A stretch of DNA of 12,320 nt from Bordetella parapertussis (GTDB taxonomy: Bacteria > Cyanobacteriota > Cyanobacteriia > PCC-6307 > Cyanobiaceae). The notes under the pieces are model-generated. The model did not search any database. It was not told where the DNA came from and was given only the letters and a program-made list of their open reading frames with translations. Of this stretch, positions 1 through 9,085 are shown one piece after another; position 1 is the first letter of the stretch, and each line of letters opens with the position of its first letter. The position numbers were made by a program, and so were the translations under genes. Location: assembly GCA_943324725.2 (NCBI GenBank), contig CALPMR020000063.1:1-12320 (forward strand). The letters are read 5' to 3'.

Positions 1-879
1 ACCCTGCGGGAACTCGCCCCCTGGACCGACACTCCCAAGGTGGTGCTGCTCACTCCGGGAGTGTTCAACAGCGCCTACTTCGAGCACAGCTATCTGGCCC
101 AGCAGATGGGCATCCAGCTGGTGGAGGGCCGCGACCTGATCTGCGAGGGGGACCGGGTGTGGATGCGCAGCACCAGCGGCCTCGAGCCGGTGGATGTGAT
201 CTACCGCCGCATCGACGACGACTTCCTCGATCCGGATGTCTTCCGCCCCGATTCGCTGCTCGGGGTGAAGGGGCTGATCTCCTGCTTCAAGGCCGGTCGG
301 GTGGCGATCGCCAATGCCCCTGGCACCGGTGTGGCCGACGACAAACTGATTTATGCGTATGTGCCGGAGATGATCCGCTACTACCTCGGCGAAGAACCGA
401 TCATCGAGAATGTGCCCACCTATCTCTGCTGCAAACCGGCGGACCGGGCCTATGTGCTGGCGAACCTGCCGAAGCTGGTGGTCAAGGCGGTGGCCGAAGC
501 CGGTGGCTACGGCATGCTGATCGGCCCCCACGCCAGCGCTGAGCAGATCAGCGAGTTCGCTGCCAAGATCGAGGCCGATCCCCGCAACTACATCGCCCAG
601 CCCACCCTGGAACTCTCCACCGTCCCCTCCCTCAGCGAGGGTGAGCTCTACCCCTGCCACGTCGATCTGAGGCCCTATGTGCTGCGCGGCAAGGGGGCCT
701 GGGTGACCCCCGGCGGCCTCACCCGGGTGGCGTTGCGCCGGGGCTCGCTGGTGGTCAACTCCTCCCAGGGGGGCGGCTGCAAGGACACCTGGATCGTCGA
801 TGACAGCGCCGGCCTGCAGCATCAGAGCCAGACCCAGAGCCAGTCCCAGACCCAGAGCCAGGAGGTGTCCCCATGCTGA
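1..879 (+). CDS. Circularly permuted ATP-grasp protein (COG2308, DUF404/DUF407), 3' part
   Basis: The reading frame is open from base 1, so the gene begins upstream; 292 residues are visible, against roughly 470-480 usual for the family. A GTG at 40 is in frame but internal. Visible family blocks (numbered from base 1) are [13 protein letters not shown] (66-78), the [13 protein letters not shown] block (104-115), a glycine-rich AEAGGYGM segment (165-172) and [11 protein letters not shown] (254-264). The family is a circular permutation of the ATP-grasp fold and is predicted to form an amide or peptide bond with an acyl-phosphate intermediate; the substrate is unknown. It is regularly encoded with an alpha-E protein and a transglutaminase-like protein (M. 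tuberculosis Rv2411c-Rv2409c is an example), as it is here. The last 20 residues form a Gln-Ser/Gln-Thr tail unlike the rest of the protein. The stop overlaps the next start by 7 bases. Family assignment is firm; the biochemical role is inferred. Confidence 0.93.
   Translation, partial: TLRELAPWTDTPKVVLLTPGVFNSAYFEHSYLAQQMGIQLVEGRDLICEGDRVWMRSTSGLEPVDVIYRRIDDDFLDPDVFRPDSLLGVKGLISCFKAGRVAIANAPGTGVADDKLIYAYVPEMIRYYLGEEPIIENVPTYLCCKPADRAYVLANLPKLVVKAVAEAGGYGMLIGPHASAEQISEFAAKIEADPRNYIAQPTLELSTVPSLSEGELYPCHVDLRPYVLRGKGAWVTPGGLTRVALRRGSLVVNSSQGGGCKDTWIVDDSAGLQHQSQTQSQSQTQSQEVSPC
304..311. repeat. HIP1 palindrome GCGATCGC
   Basis: One of five exact copies in the window, inside the ATP-grasp gene. 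HIP1 is strongly over-represented in many cyanobacterial genomes and supports the taxonomic call. Confidence 0.9.
823..861 (+). repeat. Hexanucleotide-period tandem repeat encoding a Q-S/Q-T tail
   Basis: CAG alternates with AGC, ACC or TCC for 13 codons, so a six-base CAGNNC unit repeats about 6.5 times and encodes alternating Gln with Ser or Thr. It lies at the extreme 3' end of the ATP-grasp gene and its final CAG merges into the Shine-Dalgarno of the next gene. The tail falls after the last conserved family block, so it is probably a dispensable, slippage-prone extension. Confidence 0.85.
861..865 (+). promoter_or_regulatory. Strong Shine-Dalgarno of the alpha-E gene
   Basis: GGAGG lies within AGGAGGTG (860-867), a near-perfect match to the 16S anti-Shine-Dalgarno, 7 bases before the ATG at 873. 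It sits inside the coding end of the ATP-grasp gene and fixes the alpha-E start. Most other starts in this window lack so clear a site. Confidence 0.8.
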
Positions 880-1853
880 GCCGCGTCGCCGACTCCCTGT
901 ACTGGATCAACCGCTATGTCGAGCGGGCCGAGAACATCTCGCGCTTTGTCGAGGTGAGTGAGGCGATGGCGCTCGATTGTCCCCCCGGCAGCGCCGAGCC
1001 CTGGCTACCCCTGATCGATGCCAGCGGCGATCGCGAACTGTTCGACAAGCTCTACCCATCCGGCACGCCGGACAATGTGATCCGCTTCCTGGTGCGCGAT
1101 GCCGACAATCCCAGCAGCGTGCTCAATTGCATCGACTTCGCCCGCGAAAACGCTCGCCAGATCCGCGATGTGATCACCACCGAGATGTGGGAGCAGATGA
1201 ACGACGTCTACTGGAACCTGCAGGAAGCCAGCTTCTGGAACCAGCCACCCCAGGAGCAACTGCGCGAAATCCGCCGGGCCTGCCAGTTGTTCTATGGCAT
1301 CACCGACGCCACCCTCAGCCGCGATCTCTCCTGGCAGTTCAGCCGCCTCGGCCGATTGCTGGAGCGGGCCGACAAGACCACCCGCATCCTCGACGTCAAA
1401 TACTTCCTGCTGCTGCCCACCAATGAGGACGTCGGCGGTGTGCTCGACGAGCTGCAGTGGATTGCCCTGCTGCGCACGGCCGGGGCCTATCAGATGTTCC
1501 GCCAGTCCCAGCAACAGGCGATCGCCCCGAAAGCCGTGGCCTCCTTCCTGCTGCTGGATCCGATCTTCCCCCGCTCGGTGCGCTATTGCCTGGAACGCAT
1601 CAGCGACACCTTGCGCATCATCCGCAGCAGCGCTGTTCCCGGTCCGCCCGATGATCTGGAATGCCTGGTGGGCCTGGTGCTGGCCCGCTGGAGTTTCACC
1701 CGCATCGACGAACTGATCGCCAATGGGCTGCATGAGGCGATCGACCATCTGCAACAGGATCTCAACCAGCTCCACGATCTGATCGAAGCGCGCTATTTCA
1801 TCTCCTCCACCAGCACCCCTTCCGGTTCTGAACCCGCATGCGTGCCCGCGTAA
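873..1853 (+). CDS. Alpha-E domain protein (COG2307, DUF403)
   Basis: The product is 326 residues, the usual length for this all-helical family. The hallmark N-terminus [21 protein letters not shown] (residues 1-21) is present, as are the ENARQIRD helix (92-99) and the [19 protein letters not shown] block (156-174). The alpha-E domain has no established enzymatic activity; it is found almost only beside or fused to the circularly permuted ATP-grasp protein and a transglutaminase-like protein, and is thought to work with them in making or processing a peptide modification. The start is set by the strong ribosome site at 861-865 and by the family N-terminus. The gene overlaps its upstream neighbour by 7 bases and its downstream neighbour by 16, which implies translational coupling. 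The final ~15 residues (Ser/Thr/Pro-rich) look like a flexible tail. Confidence 0.94.
   Translation: MLSRVADSLYWINRYVERAENISRFVEVSEAMALDCPPGSAEPWLPLIDASGDRELFDKLYPSGTPDNVIRFLVRDADNPSSVLNCIDFARENARQIRDVITTEMWEQMNDVYWNLQEASFWNQPPQEQLREIRRACQLFYGITDATLSRDLSWQFSRLGRLLERADKTTRILDVKYFLLLPTNEDVGGVLDELQWIALLRTAGAYQMFRQSQQQAIAPKAVASFLLLDPIFPRSVRYCLERISDTLRIIRSSAVPGPPDDLECLVGLVLARWSFTRIDELIANGLHEAIDHLQQDLNQLHDLIEARYFISSTSTPSGSEPACVPA
1027..1034. repeat. HIP1 palindrome GCGATCGC
   Basis: Exact copy within the alpha-E gene. Confidence 0.9.
1518..1525. repeat. HIP1 palindrome GCGATCGC
   Basis: Second exact copy within the alpha-E gene. Confidence 0.9.
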
Positions 1854-2737
1854 CCCATAGCCTCGATTATCACTACAGCGCACCGGTGCTGCTGGGACCC
1901 CATCGCTTCTGCCTCAAGCCCCGCGGCCACGGCTTCCAGCGCCTGGTGCACTTTCAGTTCGCGATCACACCGGAACCGGCCTGGCTCTATCCCCTGGTGG
2001 CCGCCAGCGGTGATGAGATTCTGCGGGCCCGCTTCGACGGCAGCACCGACCACTTCAGTGTGCGCTCGGTGAGTGAGGTGGAGACCCAGCTGCCACCGCC
2101 CCTGGCCATCTGCCTGGAGGAGAACGAACCCCAGCTTCCCTATCCGATCGGCCATCTCAACACCGATCTCAACGGGGCGATCGCCGGCTGGCTACCCAAC
2201 GGCCAGCACGATCCGGCCGCGGTGGATCTGGCCCAGGAGGCGCTGATGGGCAGCGATCAGCGCGCGCTGATGTTTCTGGACCAACTGGTGGAGATGATCC
2301 AGGACCGGGTCAAGTACACCCAGCGCCACGTCGGTCCGGCCTGGCCGGCCGGCCGCACCCTCAAGGAGCGGGTGGGCTCCTGCCGCGATCTGGCGATGCT
2401 GATGATCGAATCCTGCCGCTGCGTCGGGCTGCCGGCCCGTTTCGTCAGCGGCTACCACCTGGTCGAACCGAAACCCAGGCAATACGACCTGCACGCCTGG
2501 GCAGAGATCTATCTGCCCGGAGCCGGTTGGCGCGGCTTCGACCCCAGCGGCATGGGGGCGATCGATGATCGCTACATCACCCTGGCCACCTCCTCCAAGC
2601 CCCTGCTCACCGCCGCCATCAATGGCAGCTTCTCCGGCGACGAGCCCGTGCAGAGCGAGATGACCTGGAGCATCGAGGCCGAAATCCTGGAAACCAACCG
2701 CCTGGCCGCCGAAGCCATGGACGTGCTGCAGATCTGA
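1838..2737 (+). CDS. Transglutaminase-like cysteine protease-fold protein (COG1305)
   Basis: The product is 299 residues. The N-terminal part (about 1-85) resembles the beta-rich transglutaminase N-domain, opening with [17 protein letters not shown]. The catalytic core follows: Cys182 in GSCRDLA, His219 in YDLHAWAEIYLPG and Asp235 in WRGFDPSG, a complete Cys-His-Asp triad, so the protein should be active. No signal peptide is seen, so it is probably cytoplasmic. Family members act as proteases or amide hydrolases/transferases; the substrate is unknown but, from context, is likely a peptide built by the ATP-grasp partner. The start lies inside the end of the alpha-E gene and has no clear Shine-Dalgarno, consistent with coupled translation. 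In many bacteria this domain is fused to DUF2126; here DUF2126 is encoded separately, beyond glgP. Confidence 0.93.
   Translation: MRARVTHSLDYHYSAPVLLGPHRFCLKPRGHGFQRLVHFQFAITPEPAWLYPLVAASGDEILRARFDGSTDHFSVRSVSEVETQLPPPLAICLEENEPQLPYPIGHLNTDLNGAIAGWLPNGQHDPAAVDLAQEALMGSDQRALMFLDQLVEMIQDRVKYTQRHVGPAWPAGRTLKERVGSCRDLAMLMIESCRCVGLPARFVSGYHLVEPKPRQYDLHAWAEIYLPGAGWRGFDPSGMGAIDDRYITLATSSKPLLTAAINGSFSGDEPVQSEMTWSIEAEILETNRLAAEAMDVLQI
2177..2184. repeat. HIP1 palindrome GCGATCGC
   Basis: Exact copy within the transglutaminase-like gene. The next copy is about 9.4 kb away. Confidence 0.9.
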
Positions 2738-2864
2738 GCCGCCGCCGCCGCGAGACGGCGCGATCCAAAGCCGGCCTTAAGGATTTCGGCCTGGTAGCGA
2801 ATCGGACAACAAAGCGCTCGATGCCGGGCGATGACTGCTGCCACTTCGTTCTGGCCCTCCCCCC
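2738..2864. other. Intergenic gap before glgP
   Basis: This 127-base non-coding gap is the only real break in the plus-strand run 1-7386, so a promoter for glgP could lie here. I see no convincing -10/-35 pair and no rho-independent terminator: the only inverted repeat, GGCC around 2774-2793, is four pairs and lacks a T-run. No ribosome site precedes the ATG at 2865. Confidence 0.4.
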
Positions 2865-5285
<2,421 letters not shown>

Positions 5286-5295
5286 TTCCTGGACG

Positions 5296-7386
5296 ATGAG
5301 CTGGATGGAACCTGCAGCCCGGGCGGCGGAAGCCCGTTTGATCAAGGCCGGCATCCAGCTGACCCTCGGCGGTGAGCCCACCTTCGTGCCGCTTGAACCC
5401 GAGGGGGCCGAATGGAGTGTCACGGCCGATGGCCCCACCAAGCTGCCGATCGCCCGCCGCCTCGGCCAGGAGCTGCAGCTGGCCGCCTGGCCCGGCAGCA
5501 CCCTGCTCTATTGCCCCGGCAAGCGCTACGACGGCGAGGTCAACCCGCGCTGGGCCCTGCGGCTGATCACCGGCCTGGCCGGCCGGCCGCCGGTGCGTTG
5601 GCCCAACCCCTGCCAGCCGGGCCTCAGCGGCCGCCAGCTGACGGGCCAGGAGGGCGAAGCCTGGCTGGCCAGGCTGGCGGAACGCCTCGGCATCGAGCTC
5701 GAACCCTTGCCCTTGCGCGATCCCCTCGACGGCGAGCGCCGGGTCTGGGCCGTGCCGCTGAGCTGCGATCCCGATGAGACCAGCGTTCCCGACGACGACA
5801 GCGACCCGGCCCGGCGCTCGATCCCCTGGCGGCCAGCCGCCTGGCCCCTGGACGAGGCCCGGCGGGAACTCAGCGGAGCGCCGGGACCGGCCGGCCTGCG
5901 CCTGCCCCTGCAGCACATGCCGGATGATCTGCCACGCCAGGTGCTCACCCTGGAGATCGGCGCCGACGGCTGGGAGCTGTTCCTGCCGCCCCTCACCCGC
6001 CGCCCGCTGGAAACCCTGCTGCAGGCCGTGGCCGACAGCCTGGACGATCTGGCGGCGCCGCGGCTCAGCGGCGTGTTGCCGGTGGACAGCGATGGCCACT
6101 GGCAGGTGCTGGGGCTGACGGCCGATCCGGGCGTTCTCGAGATCAATCTGCCGATCTGCCACGGCTGGGCCGACTATCACGGCTGGATGACCCTGCTGGA
6201 GAAAGCCTGCGCCGCGCAGGGCCTGCGCAGCTGGAAGGCGGCGGCCGGCGGCCGCCAGGAGAGCACCGGTGGCGGCAACCACCTGCTCTGGGGCGGCCCT
6301 GACCTGGCCCACCATCCCTTCTTCAGCCGGCCGGCCTGGCTGGTGGGAATCCTGCGCTACTGGCAGCACCACCCGGCCCTTGCCTACCTGTTCAGCGGCC
6401 CCGGCGTGGGTCCCTCCTCCCAGGCGCCGCGGCCCGATGAGGCGGCCGGCTCGATCTTCGATCTCGAGCTGGCCTACCGGGCCATCGAACAAGCCGATGA
6501 CGGCCGCAGCGCCGATGATCCCCGCGGCGACCATCGCAGCCTGATCGGCGAGACCTTGCGCCATCTGCACGCCGATCGCAGCGGCAACAACCATCGCTGC
6601 GAGATCAGCTTCGACAAGTTCTGGAATCCCGGTGCCCCCGCCGGCTGTCTCGGCCTGGTGGAGTTCCGGGCCCTGGAAAGCCTGCCCCAGGTGGGCTGGA
6701 GCAGCGCCATCGCCCTGCTCTGGAGCAGCCTGGCGGCCCACCTGCTGGAGCCGGCCCATCGCCCCCGGGCCCTGCGGGACTGGGGTCCGGAGCTGCACGA
6801 CCGCCTGCTGCTGCCCAGCCAGCTGTGGGCAGACCTTGAAGCGATCCTGGCCGAGCTGGCCGCCGCTGGCCTGCCTCTGGATCCCACGCCCTACCGGCAG
6901 ATCTGGGAGTGGCGTTTCCCAGCGCTGCTGGCGTGGCAAGAGGGCGCCGACGTGGTGGAACTCAGGCCAGCCCTTGAACCCTGGCCCCTGATCTGCGACA
7001 CCCCCGTCCAGGGAGGCTTCACCAGCCGCTTCATCGATGGCTCGTTGCGCCGCTTTGAGCTGAGCGTCAGCGAGAGCTTCCGCCAGCACGGCAGCCTGCG
7101 GCTCAACGGCCGGCCGTTGCCACTTCAGGAGCAGGGGCAGGCCCTGGCGGTGCGCTACCGGCATCTGCGGCTGTATCCCTGCCTGCACCCGGCCCTTGCC
7201 CCGCAGCTGCCGCTGGAGCTGGAGATCCTCACCCCCAGGGGCAACAGCCGCTTTCAGCTCGCAGAGCAGGACCTGGCCTTCATGCCTCTGGATCCAGCCT
7301 CCCCGGCGCAAACCATCCCGGCGGCGACCCCTTGGAGTGGGCGCCAGCGTCCTGACGATGTGACGCTCGATCTGCGGCTGGATTGA
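5296..7386 (+). CDS. Stand-alone DUF2126 protein (COG4196), predicted COOH-NH2 ligase-like
   Basis: The product is 696 residues from the ATG at 5296 (ATG 5305 is an alternative). The frame stays open back into glgP, but those residues are a Cys/Arg/Ser-rich shadow, so the later start is chosen. DUF2126 signatures are LTLGGEPTFV near the N-terminus (about 22-31), STGGGNHLLWGG (323-334), FSGPGVGPSSQAPRPDEA (366-383), SGNNHRCEISFDKFW (429-443) and LVEFRALE (454-461). The conserved acidic and His residues are kept (Glu436, Asp440, Lys441, Glu456). The family has been placed, by sequence analysis, with glutamine-synthetase/GCS-like amidoligases; its reaction is unproven. It usually forms the C-terminal half of a ~1100-residue protein with an N-terminal transglutaminase domain. 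Here the transglutaminase is the separate gene at 1838-2737, so the pair looks like a split version. The N-terminal His-containing transglutaminase segment is absent. Confidence 0.88.
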   Translation: MSWMEPAARAAEARLIKAGIQLTLGGEPTFVPLEPEGAEWSVTADGPTKLPIARRLGQELQLAAWPGSTLLYCPGKRYDGEVNPRWALRLITGLAGRPPVRWPNPCQPGLSGRQLTGQEGEAWLARLAERLGIELEPLPLRDPLDGERRVWAVPLSCDPDETSVPDDDSDPARRSIPWRPAAWPLDEARRELSGAPGPAGLRLPLQHMPDDLPRQVLTLEIGADGWELFLPPLTRRPLETLLQAVADSLDDLAAPRLSGVLPVDSDGHWQVLGLTADPGVLEINLPICHGWADYHGWMTLLEKACAAQGLRSWKAAAGGRQESTGGGNHLLWGGPDLAHHPFFSRPAWLVGILRYWQHHPALAYLFSGPGVGPSSQAPRPDEAAGSIFDLELAYRAIEQADDGRSADDPRGDHRSLIGETLRHLHADRSGNNHRCEISFDKFWNPGAPAGCLGLVEFRALESLPQVGWSSAIALLWSSLAAHLLEPAHRPRALRDWGPELHDRLLLPSQLWADLEAILAELAAAGLPLDPTPYRQIWEWRFPALLAWQEGADVVELRPALEPWPLICDTPVQGGFTSRFIDGSLRRFELSVSESFRQHGSLRLNGRPLPLQEQGQALAVRYRHLRLYPCLHPALAPQLPLELEILTPRGNSRFQLAEQDLAFMPLDPASPAQTIPAATPWSGRQRPDDVTLDLRLD

Positions 7387-7457
7387 GGCGGCACCAAACC
7401 TGACGTCGGCGTCCTGGACCGCCGCCGGGCCAAGGCACCAACGCCAGGCGCAAACCC
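7387..7457. other. Convergent intergenic spacer
   Basis: This is a 71-base spacer between the ends of the DUF2126 gene and the cupin gene. A GGCGGC at 7387-7392 could pair with GCCGCC at 7421-7426 across a 28-base loop, but there is no T-run on either strand, so I do not call a terminator. Confidence 0.35.
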
Positions 7458-8003
7458 TCACCAGCTGACGCCGTGCAGCTTGGGCAAGGGAGCAGTGCGG
7501 AACGTGGTGGCAAACAGACGCGGAATGCGGCGACTGTTGTACACGCGGAACTCGCGCATCACACTGGCACCCTGATCGCGCACGGCCTGATTGAGCACGA
7601 CAGAGCCATCGGGATCGGAGACGGAGCGATGGAAGGTGCCGGGGGGAATGCGCAGGATGTCGCCGCCGGTTTCGAGGCGAACAATGTGATAGGGATAATT
7701 CCAGCCGAGATTGACCAGATAAAAGGTGCGGCCGCCGTGCAGCGCCAGCAGATTGTCTTCCTGGTGAGGATGCAGATAGAACTGCCAGGCGCCGGTCTTC
7801 TCCTCATCGGGAGGGCTGATGGCGGGGCCGCTGTGGATCACCAGATCGCGGGCATTCGATGAGGCGACGGTGATATCAAAGAAACGGACAGCCGGGGTAT
7901 CGCGGAACTTCTCGTAGGGGACCAGCTCGAACATCGGCGCCTGGCGGGGCGCCCTCTGGGGGTTGGCGTGCAGGTGTTCGCTGCTGGGGCGGCTGGTGGT
8001 CAT
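7458..8003 (-). CDS. Cupin-fold (RmlC-like) protein of unknown function
   Basis: The product is 181 residues from the ATG at 8003. The conserved part begins at MFELVPYEKF (ATG 7934, giving 158 residues); an upstream TTG at 8072 would add 23 more residues of low-complexity sequence. The segment before MFELVPY is Ser/Pro/Gln/Arg-rich and looks disordered, so 7934 is a serious alternative start. Cupin motif 1 is visible as YLHPHQEDNLLALHGG (His78, His80, Glu82) and motif 2 as RIPPGTFHRSVSD (His125), which together give a plausible His-His-Glu-His metal site. The length and the aromatic FYLVNLGWNYPYHI strand resemble sugar-epimerase-like cupins, but I cannot name a substrate. No signal peptide is present. 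It faces the CsgG-like gene across a shared upstream region. Confidence 0.75.
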   Translation of the reverse strand: MTTSRPSSEHLHANPQRAPRQAPMFELVPYEKFRDTPAVRFFDITVASSNARDLVIHSGPAISPPDEEKTGAWQFYLHPHQEDNLLALHGGRTFYLVNLGWNYPYHIVRLETGGDILRIPPGTFHRSVSDPDGSVVLNQAVRDQGASVMREFRVYNSRRIPRLFATTFRTAPLPKLHGVSW

Positions 8004-8218
8004 GGCGGCGGCTGCGGTTGGGCAGCCCTGGGCTTGGGGATGACCCAGTGAACCGAACGTCGCCGCTGTCAACCGTCGAGCTGGCTACCGAATTGCACTG
8101 CTGCTGGTCCACTTTGCCGATTGGTGGTAGCTGGGATGACGGCGCCGGAGCGACCGAAACTGGCCGATCGACCGGCTTGCGGTTGCTTGAATGGAGGTTG
8201 CGAGATGCTGGGGTTTCG
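8004..8218. promoter_or_regulatory. Divergent upstream region between the cupin and CsgG-like genes
   Basis: About 215 bases separate the two diverging starts, so promoters for both should lie here. The stretch is less GC-rich around 8085-8125 than the flanking genes. I see no confident -10/-35 pair and no NtcA-type GTA-N8-TAC site. It contains a GGAGG (8193-8197) placed for a mini-ORF at 8205 rather than for the CsgG-like start. Confidence 0.4.
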
Positions 8219-8225
8219 ATGCTGA
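8205..8225 (+). other. Possible six-codon leader mini-ORF overlapping the CsgG-like start
   Basis: ATG at 8205 opens a six-codon frame (M-L-G-F-R-C) that ends with TGA at 8223-8225. A good GGAGG (8193-8197) stands 7 bases before this ATG. The mini-ORF is in a different frame from the CsgG-like gene, whose ATG (8219-8221) lies inside it, so a ribosome terminating at 8225 would be positioned to restart at 8219. The geometry is seen in the sequence; function is inference. Confidence 0.25.
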
Positions 8226-9076
8226 AGCAGTCGATCAAGGCCCGCCTCACCGGCCTGCTGCTGGCCGGACTGCTGGCGCCCCTGCCGGCAGCCCTCGCCC
8301 AGTCCGGCGGCCCCGCTGGCGTTCCCTACAGGCCCACGGTCTCCGTACCGGACTTCAAGAACACCGTCACCCAGCCCAGCTGGTGGTGGCAGGGGCCCGT
8401 GGCGGCGGATCTGGCCGCCGTCCTGGCCAATGAACTCCAGGCCAGCGGCAACCTGCAGGTGGTGGAACGCAGCAACGTCGGCGCCGTGCTGAGCGAGCAG
8501 GAACTGAGCGAGCTGGGCATCGTGCGCCAGGGCCCCAATGCCGCCCGCAAGGGCCAGATGACCGGCGCCCGCTACATCGTGCTCGGCACGGTGACCTCCT
8601 ACGACTCCAATGTCGAGGCGAAGAGCAGCGGCAGCAACTTCGGCCTGATGGGCTTCGGCAGCAGCAACCAGCAGCTCGAAACCAAGGACTACGTGGCGAT
8701 CGACATCCGCGTGGTCGACAGCAGCAGCGGCGAGGTGGTGGGCGCCCGCACCGTCGAAGGCCGCGCCAGCAATGTCGCCGAGGCCCGCCAGCAGGGGGTG
8801 AGCCTGCTGCCCCTGGCCGGCGCCGCCCTGCTGCTGGCACCCAACATGGGTCGCACCGGCCAGGTGCTGACCGGCGCCGCCGGCACCCTCAACTTCGGCA
8901 ACAACAGCTCCCAGGCCCAACGCACCCCCGCCGCCAAGGCGATCCGGGCCGCCCTCGCCGAGGCCTCCGAGTACGTCAGCTGTCTGCTGGTGCCCCAGGG
9001 GGACTGCCAGGCCCGCTTCGCCGCCAAGGACCAGCTGCGGCGCGAGCGCAACCAGGGGGTGCTGAAGCTGGACTGA
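8219..9076 (+). CDS. CsgG-family exported protein
   Basis: The 285-residue product starts with a typical Sec signal peptide: KARL, a hydrophobic core (11-25), then ALA-Q with likely cleavage after residue 27. The frame stays open about 200 bases upstream, but those residues look non-coding and precede the signal peptide, so ATG 8219 is chosen; a GGGG lies 5 bases before it. CsgG-like blocks are VSVPDFKN (41-48), VAADLAAVLANELQASGNLQVVER (61-84), ARYIVLGTVTSYDSNVEAKSSG (117-138, matching the first pore hairpin of CsgG) and YVAIDIRVVDSSSGEVVGA (158-176). CsgG forms the outer-membrane curli secretion channel. Unlike CsgG there is no lipobox cysteine. The hydrophobic run VSLLPLAGAALLLAPNMG (194-211) is unusual, and two late cysteines (255, 263) could form a disulphide. 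No other curli genes are in view, so the cargo is unknown. Confidence 0.83.
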   Translation: MLKQSIKARLTGLLLAGLLAPLPAALAQSGGPAGVPYRPTVSVPDFKNTVTQPSWWWQGPVAADLAAVLANELQASGNLQVVERSNVGAVLSEQELSELGIVRQGPNAARKGQMTGARYIVLGTVTSYDSNVEAKSSGSNFGLMGFGSSNQQLETKDYVAIDIRVVDSSSGEVVGARTVEGRASNVAEARQQGVSLLPLAGAALLLAPNMGRTGQVLTGAAGTLNFGNNSSQAQRTPAAKAIRAALAEASEYVSCLLVPQGDCQARFAAKDQLRRERNQGVLKLD

Positions 9077-9085
9077 AGGCGCCGC

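Noticed and set aside
873..1853. Antisense and off-frame open frames over the alpha-E gene (for example 1005-1883 minus)
   Set aside because: No motif or plausible start signal; the alpha-E gene is supported by a strong ribosome site and family hallmarks.
2738..2864. Possible rho-independent terminators at 2738-2864, 7387-7457 and 9077-9085
   Set aside because: Only short stems, long loops and no T-runs were found; none meets a reasonable terminator standard.
8117..8140. GTA-containing sequence upstream of the CsgG-like gene as a possible NtcA site
   Set aside because: The GTA is not followed by TAC at the required 8-base spacing, and no -10 box follows.
8018..8218. N-terminal extension of the CsgG-like frame
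   Set aside because: It would bury the signal peptide behind 67 non-family residues; the Sec signal beginning at ATG 8219 fits an exported protein.
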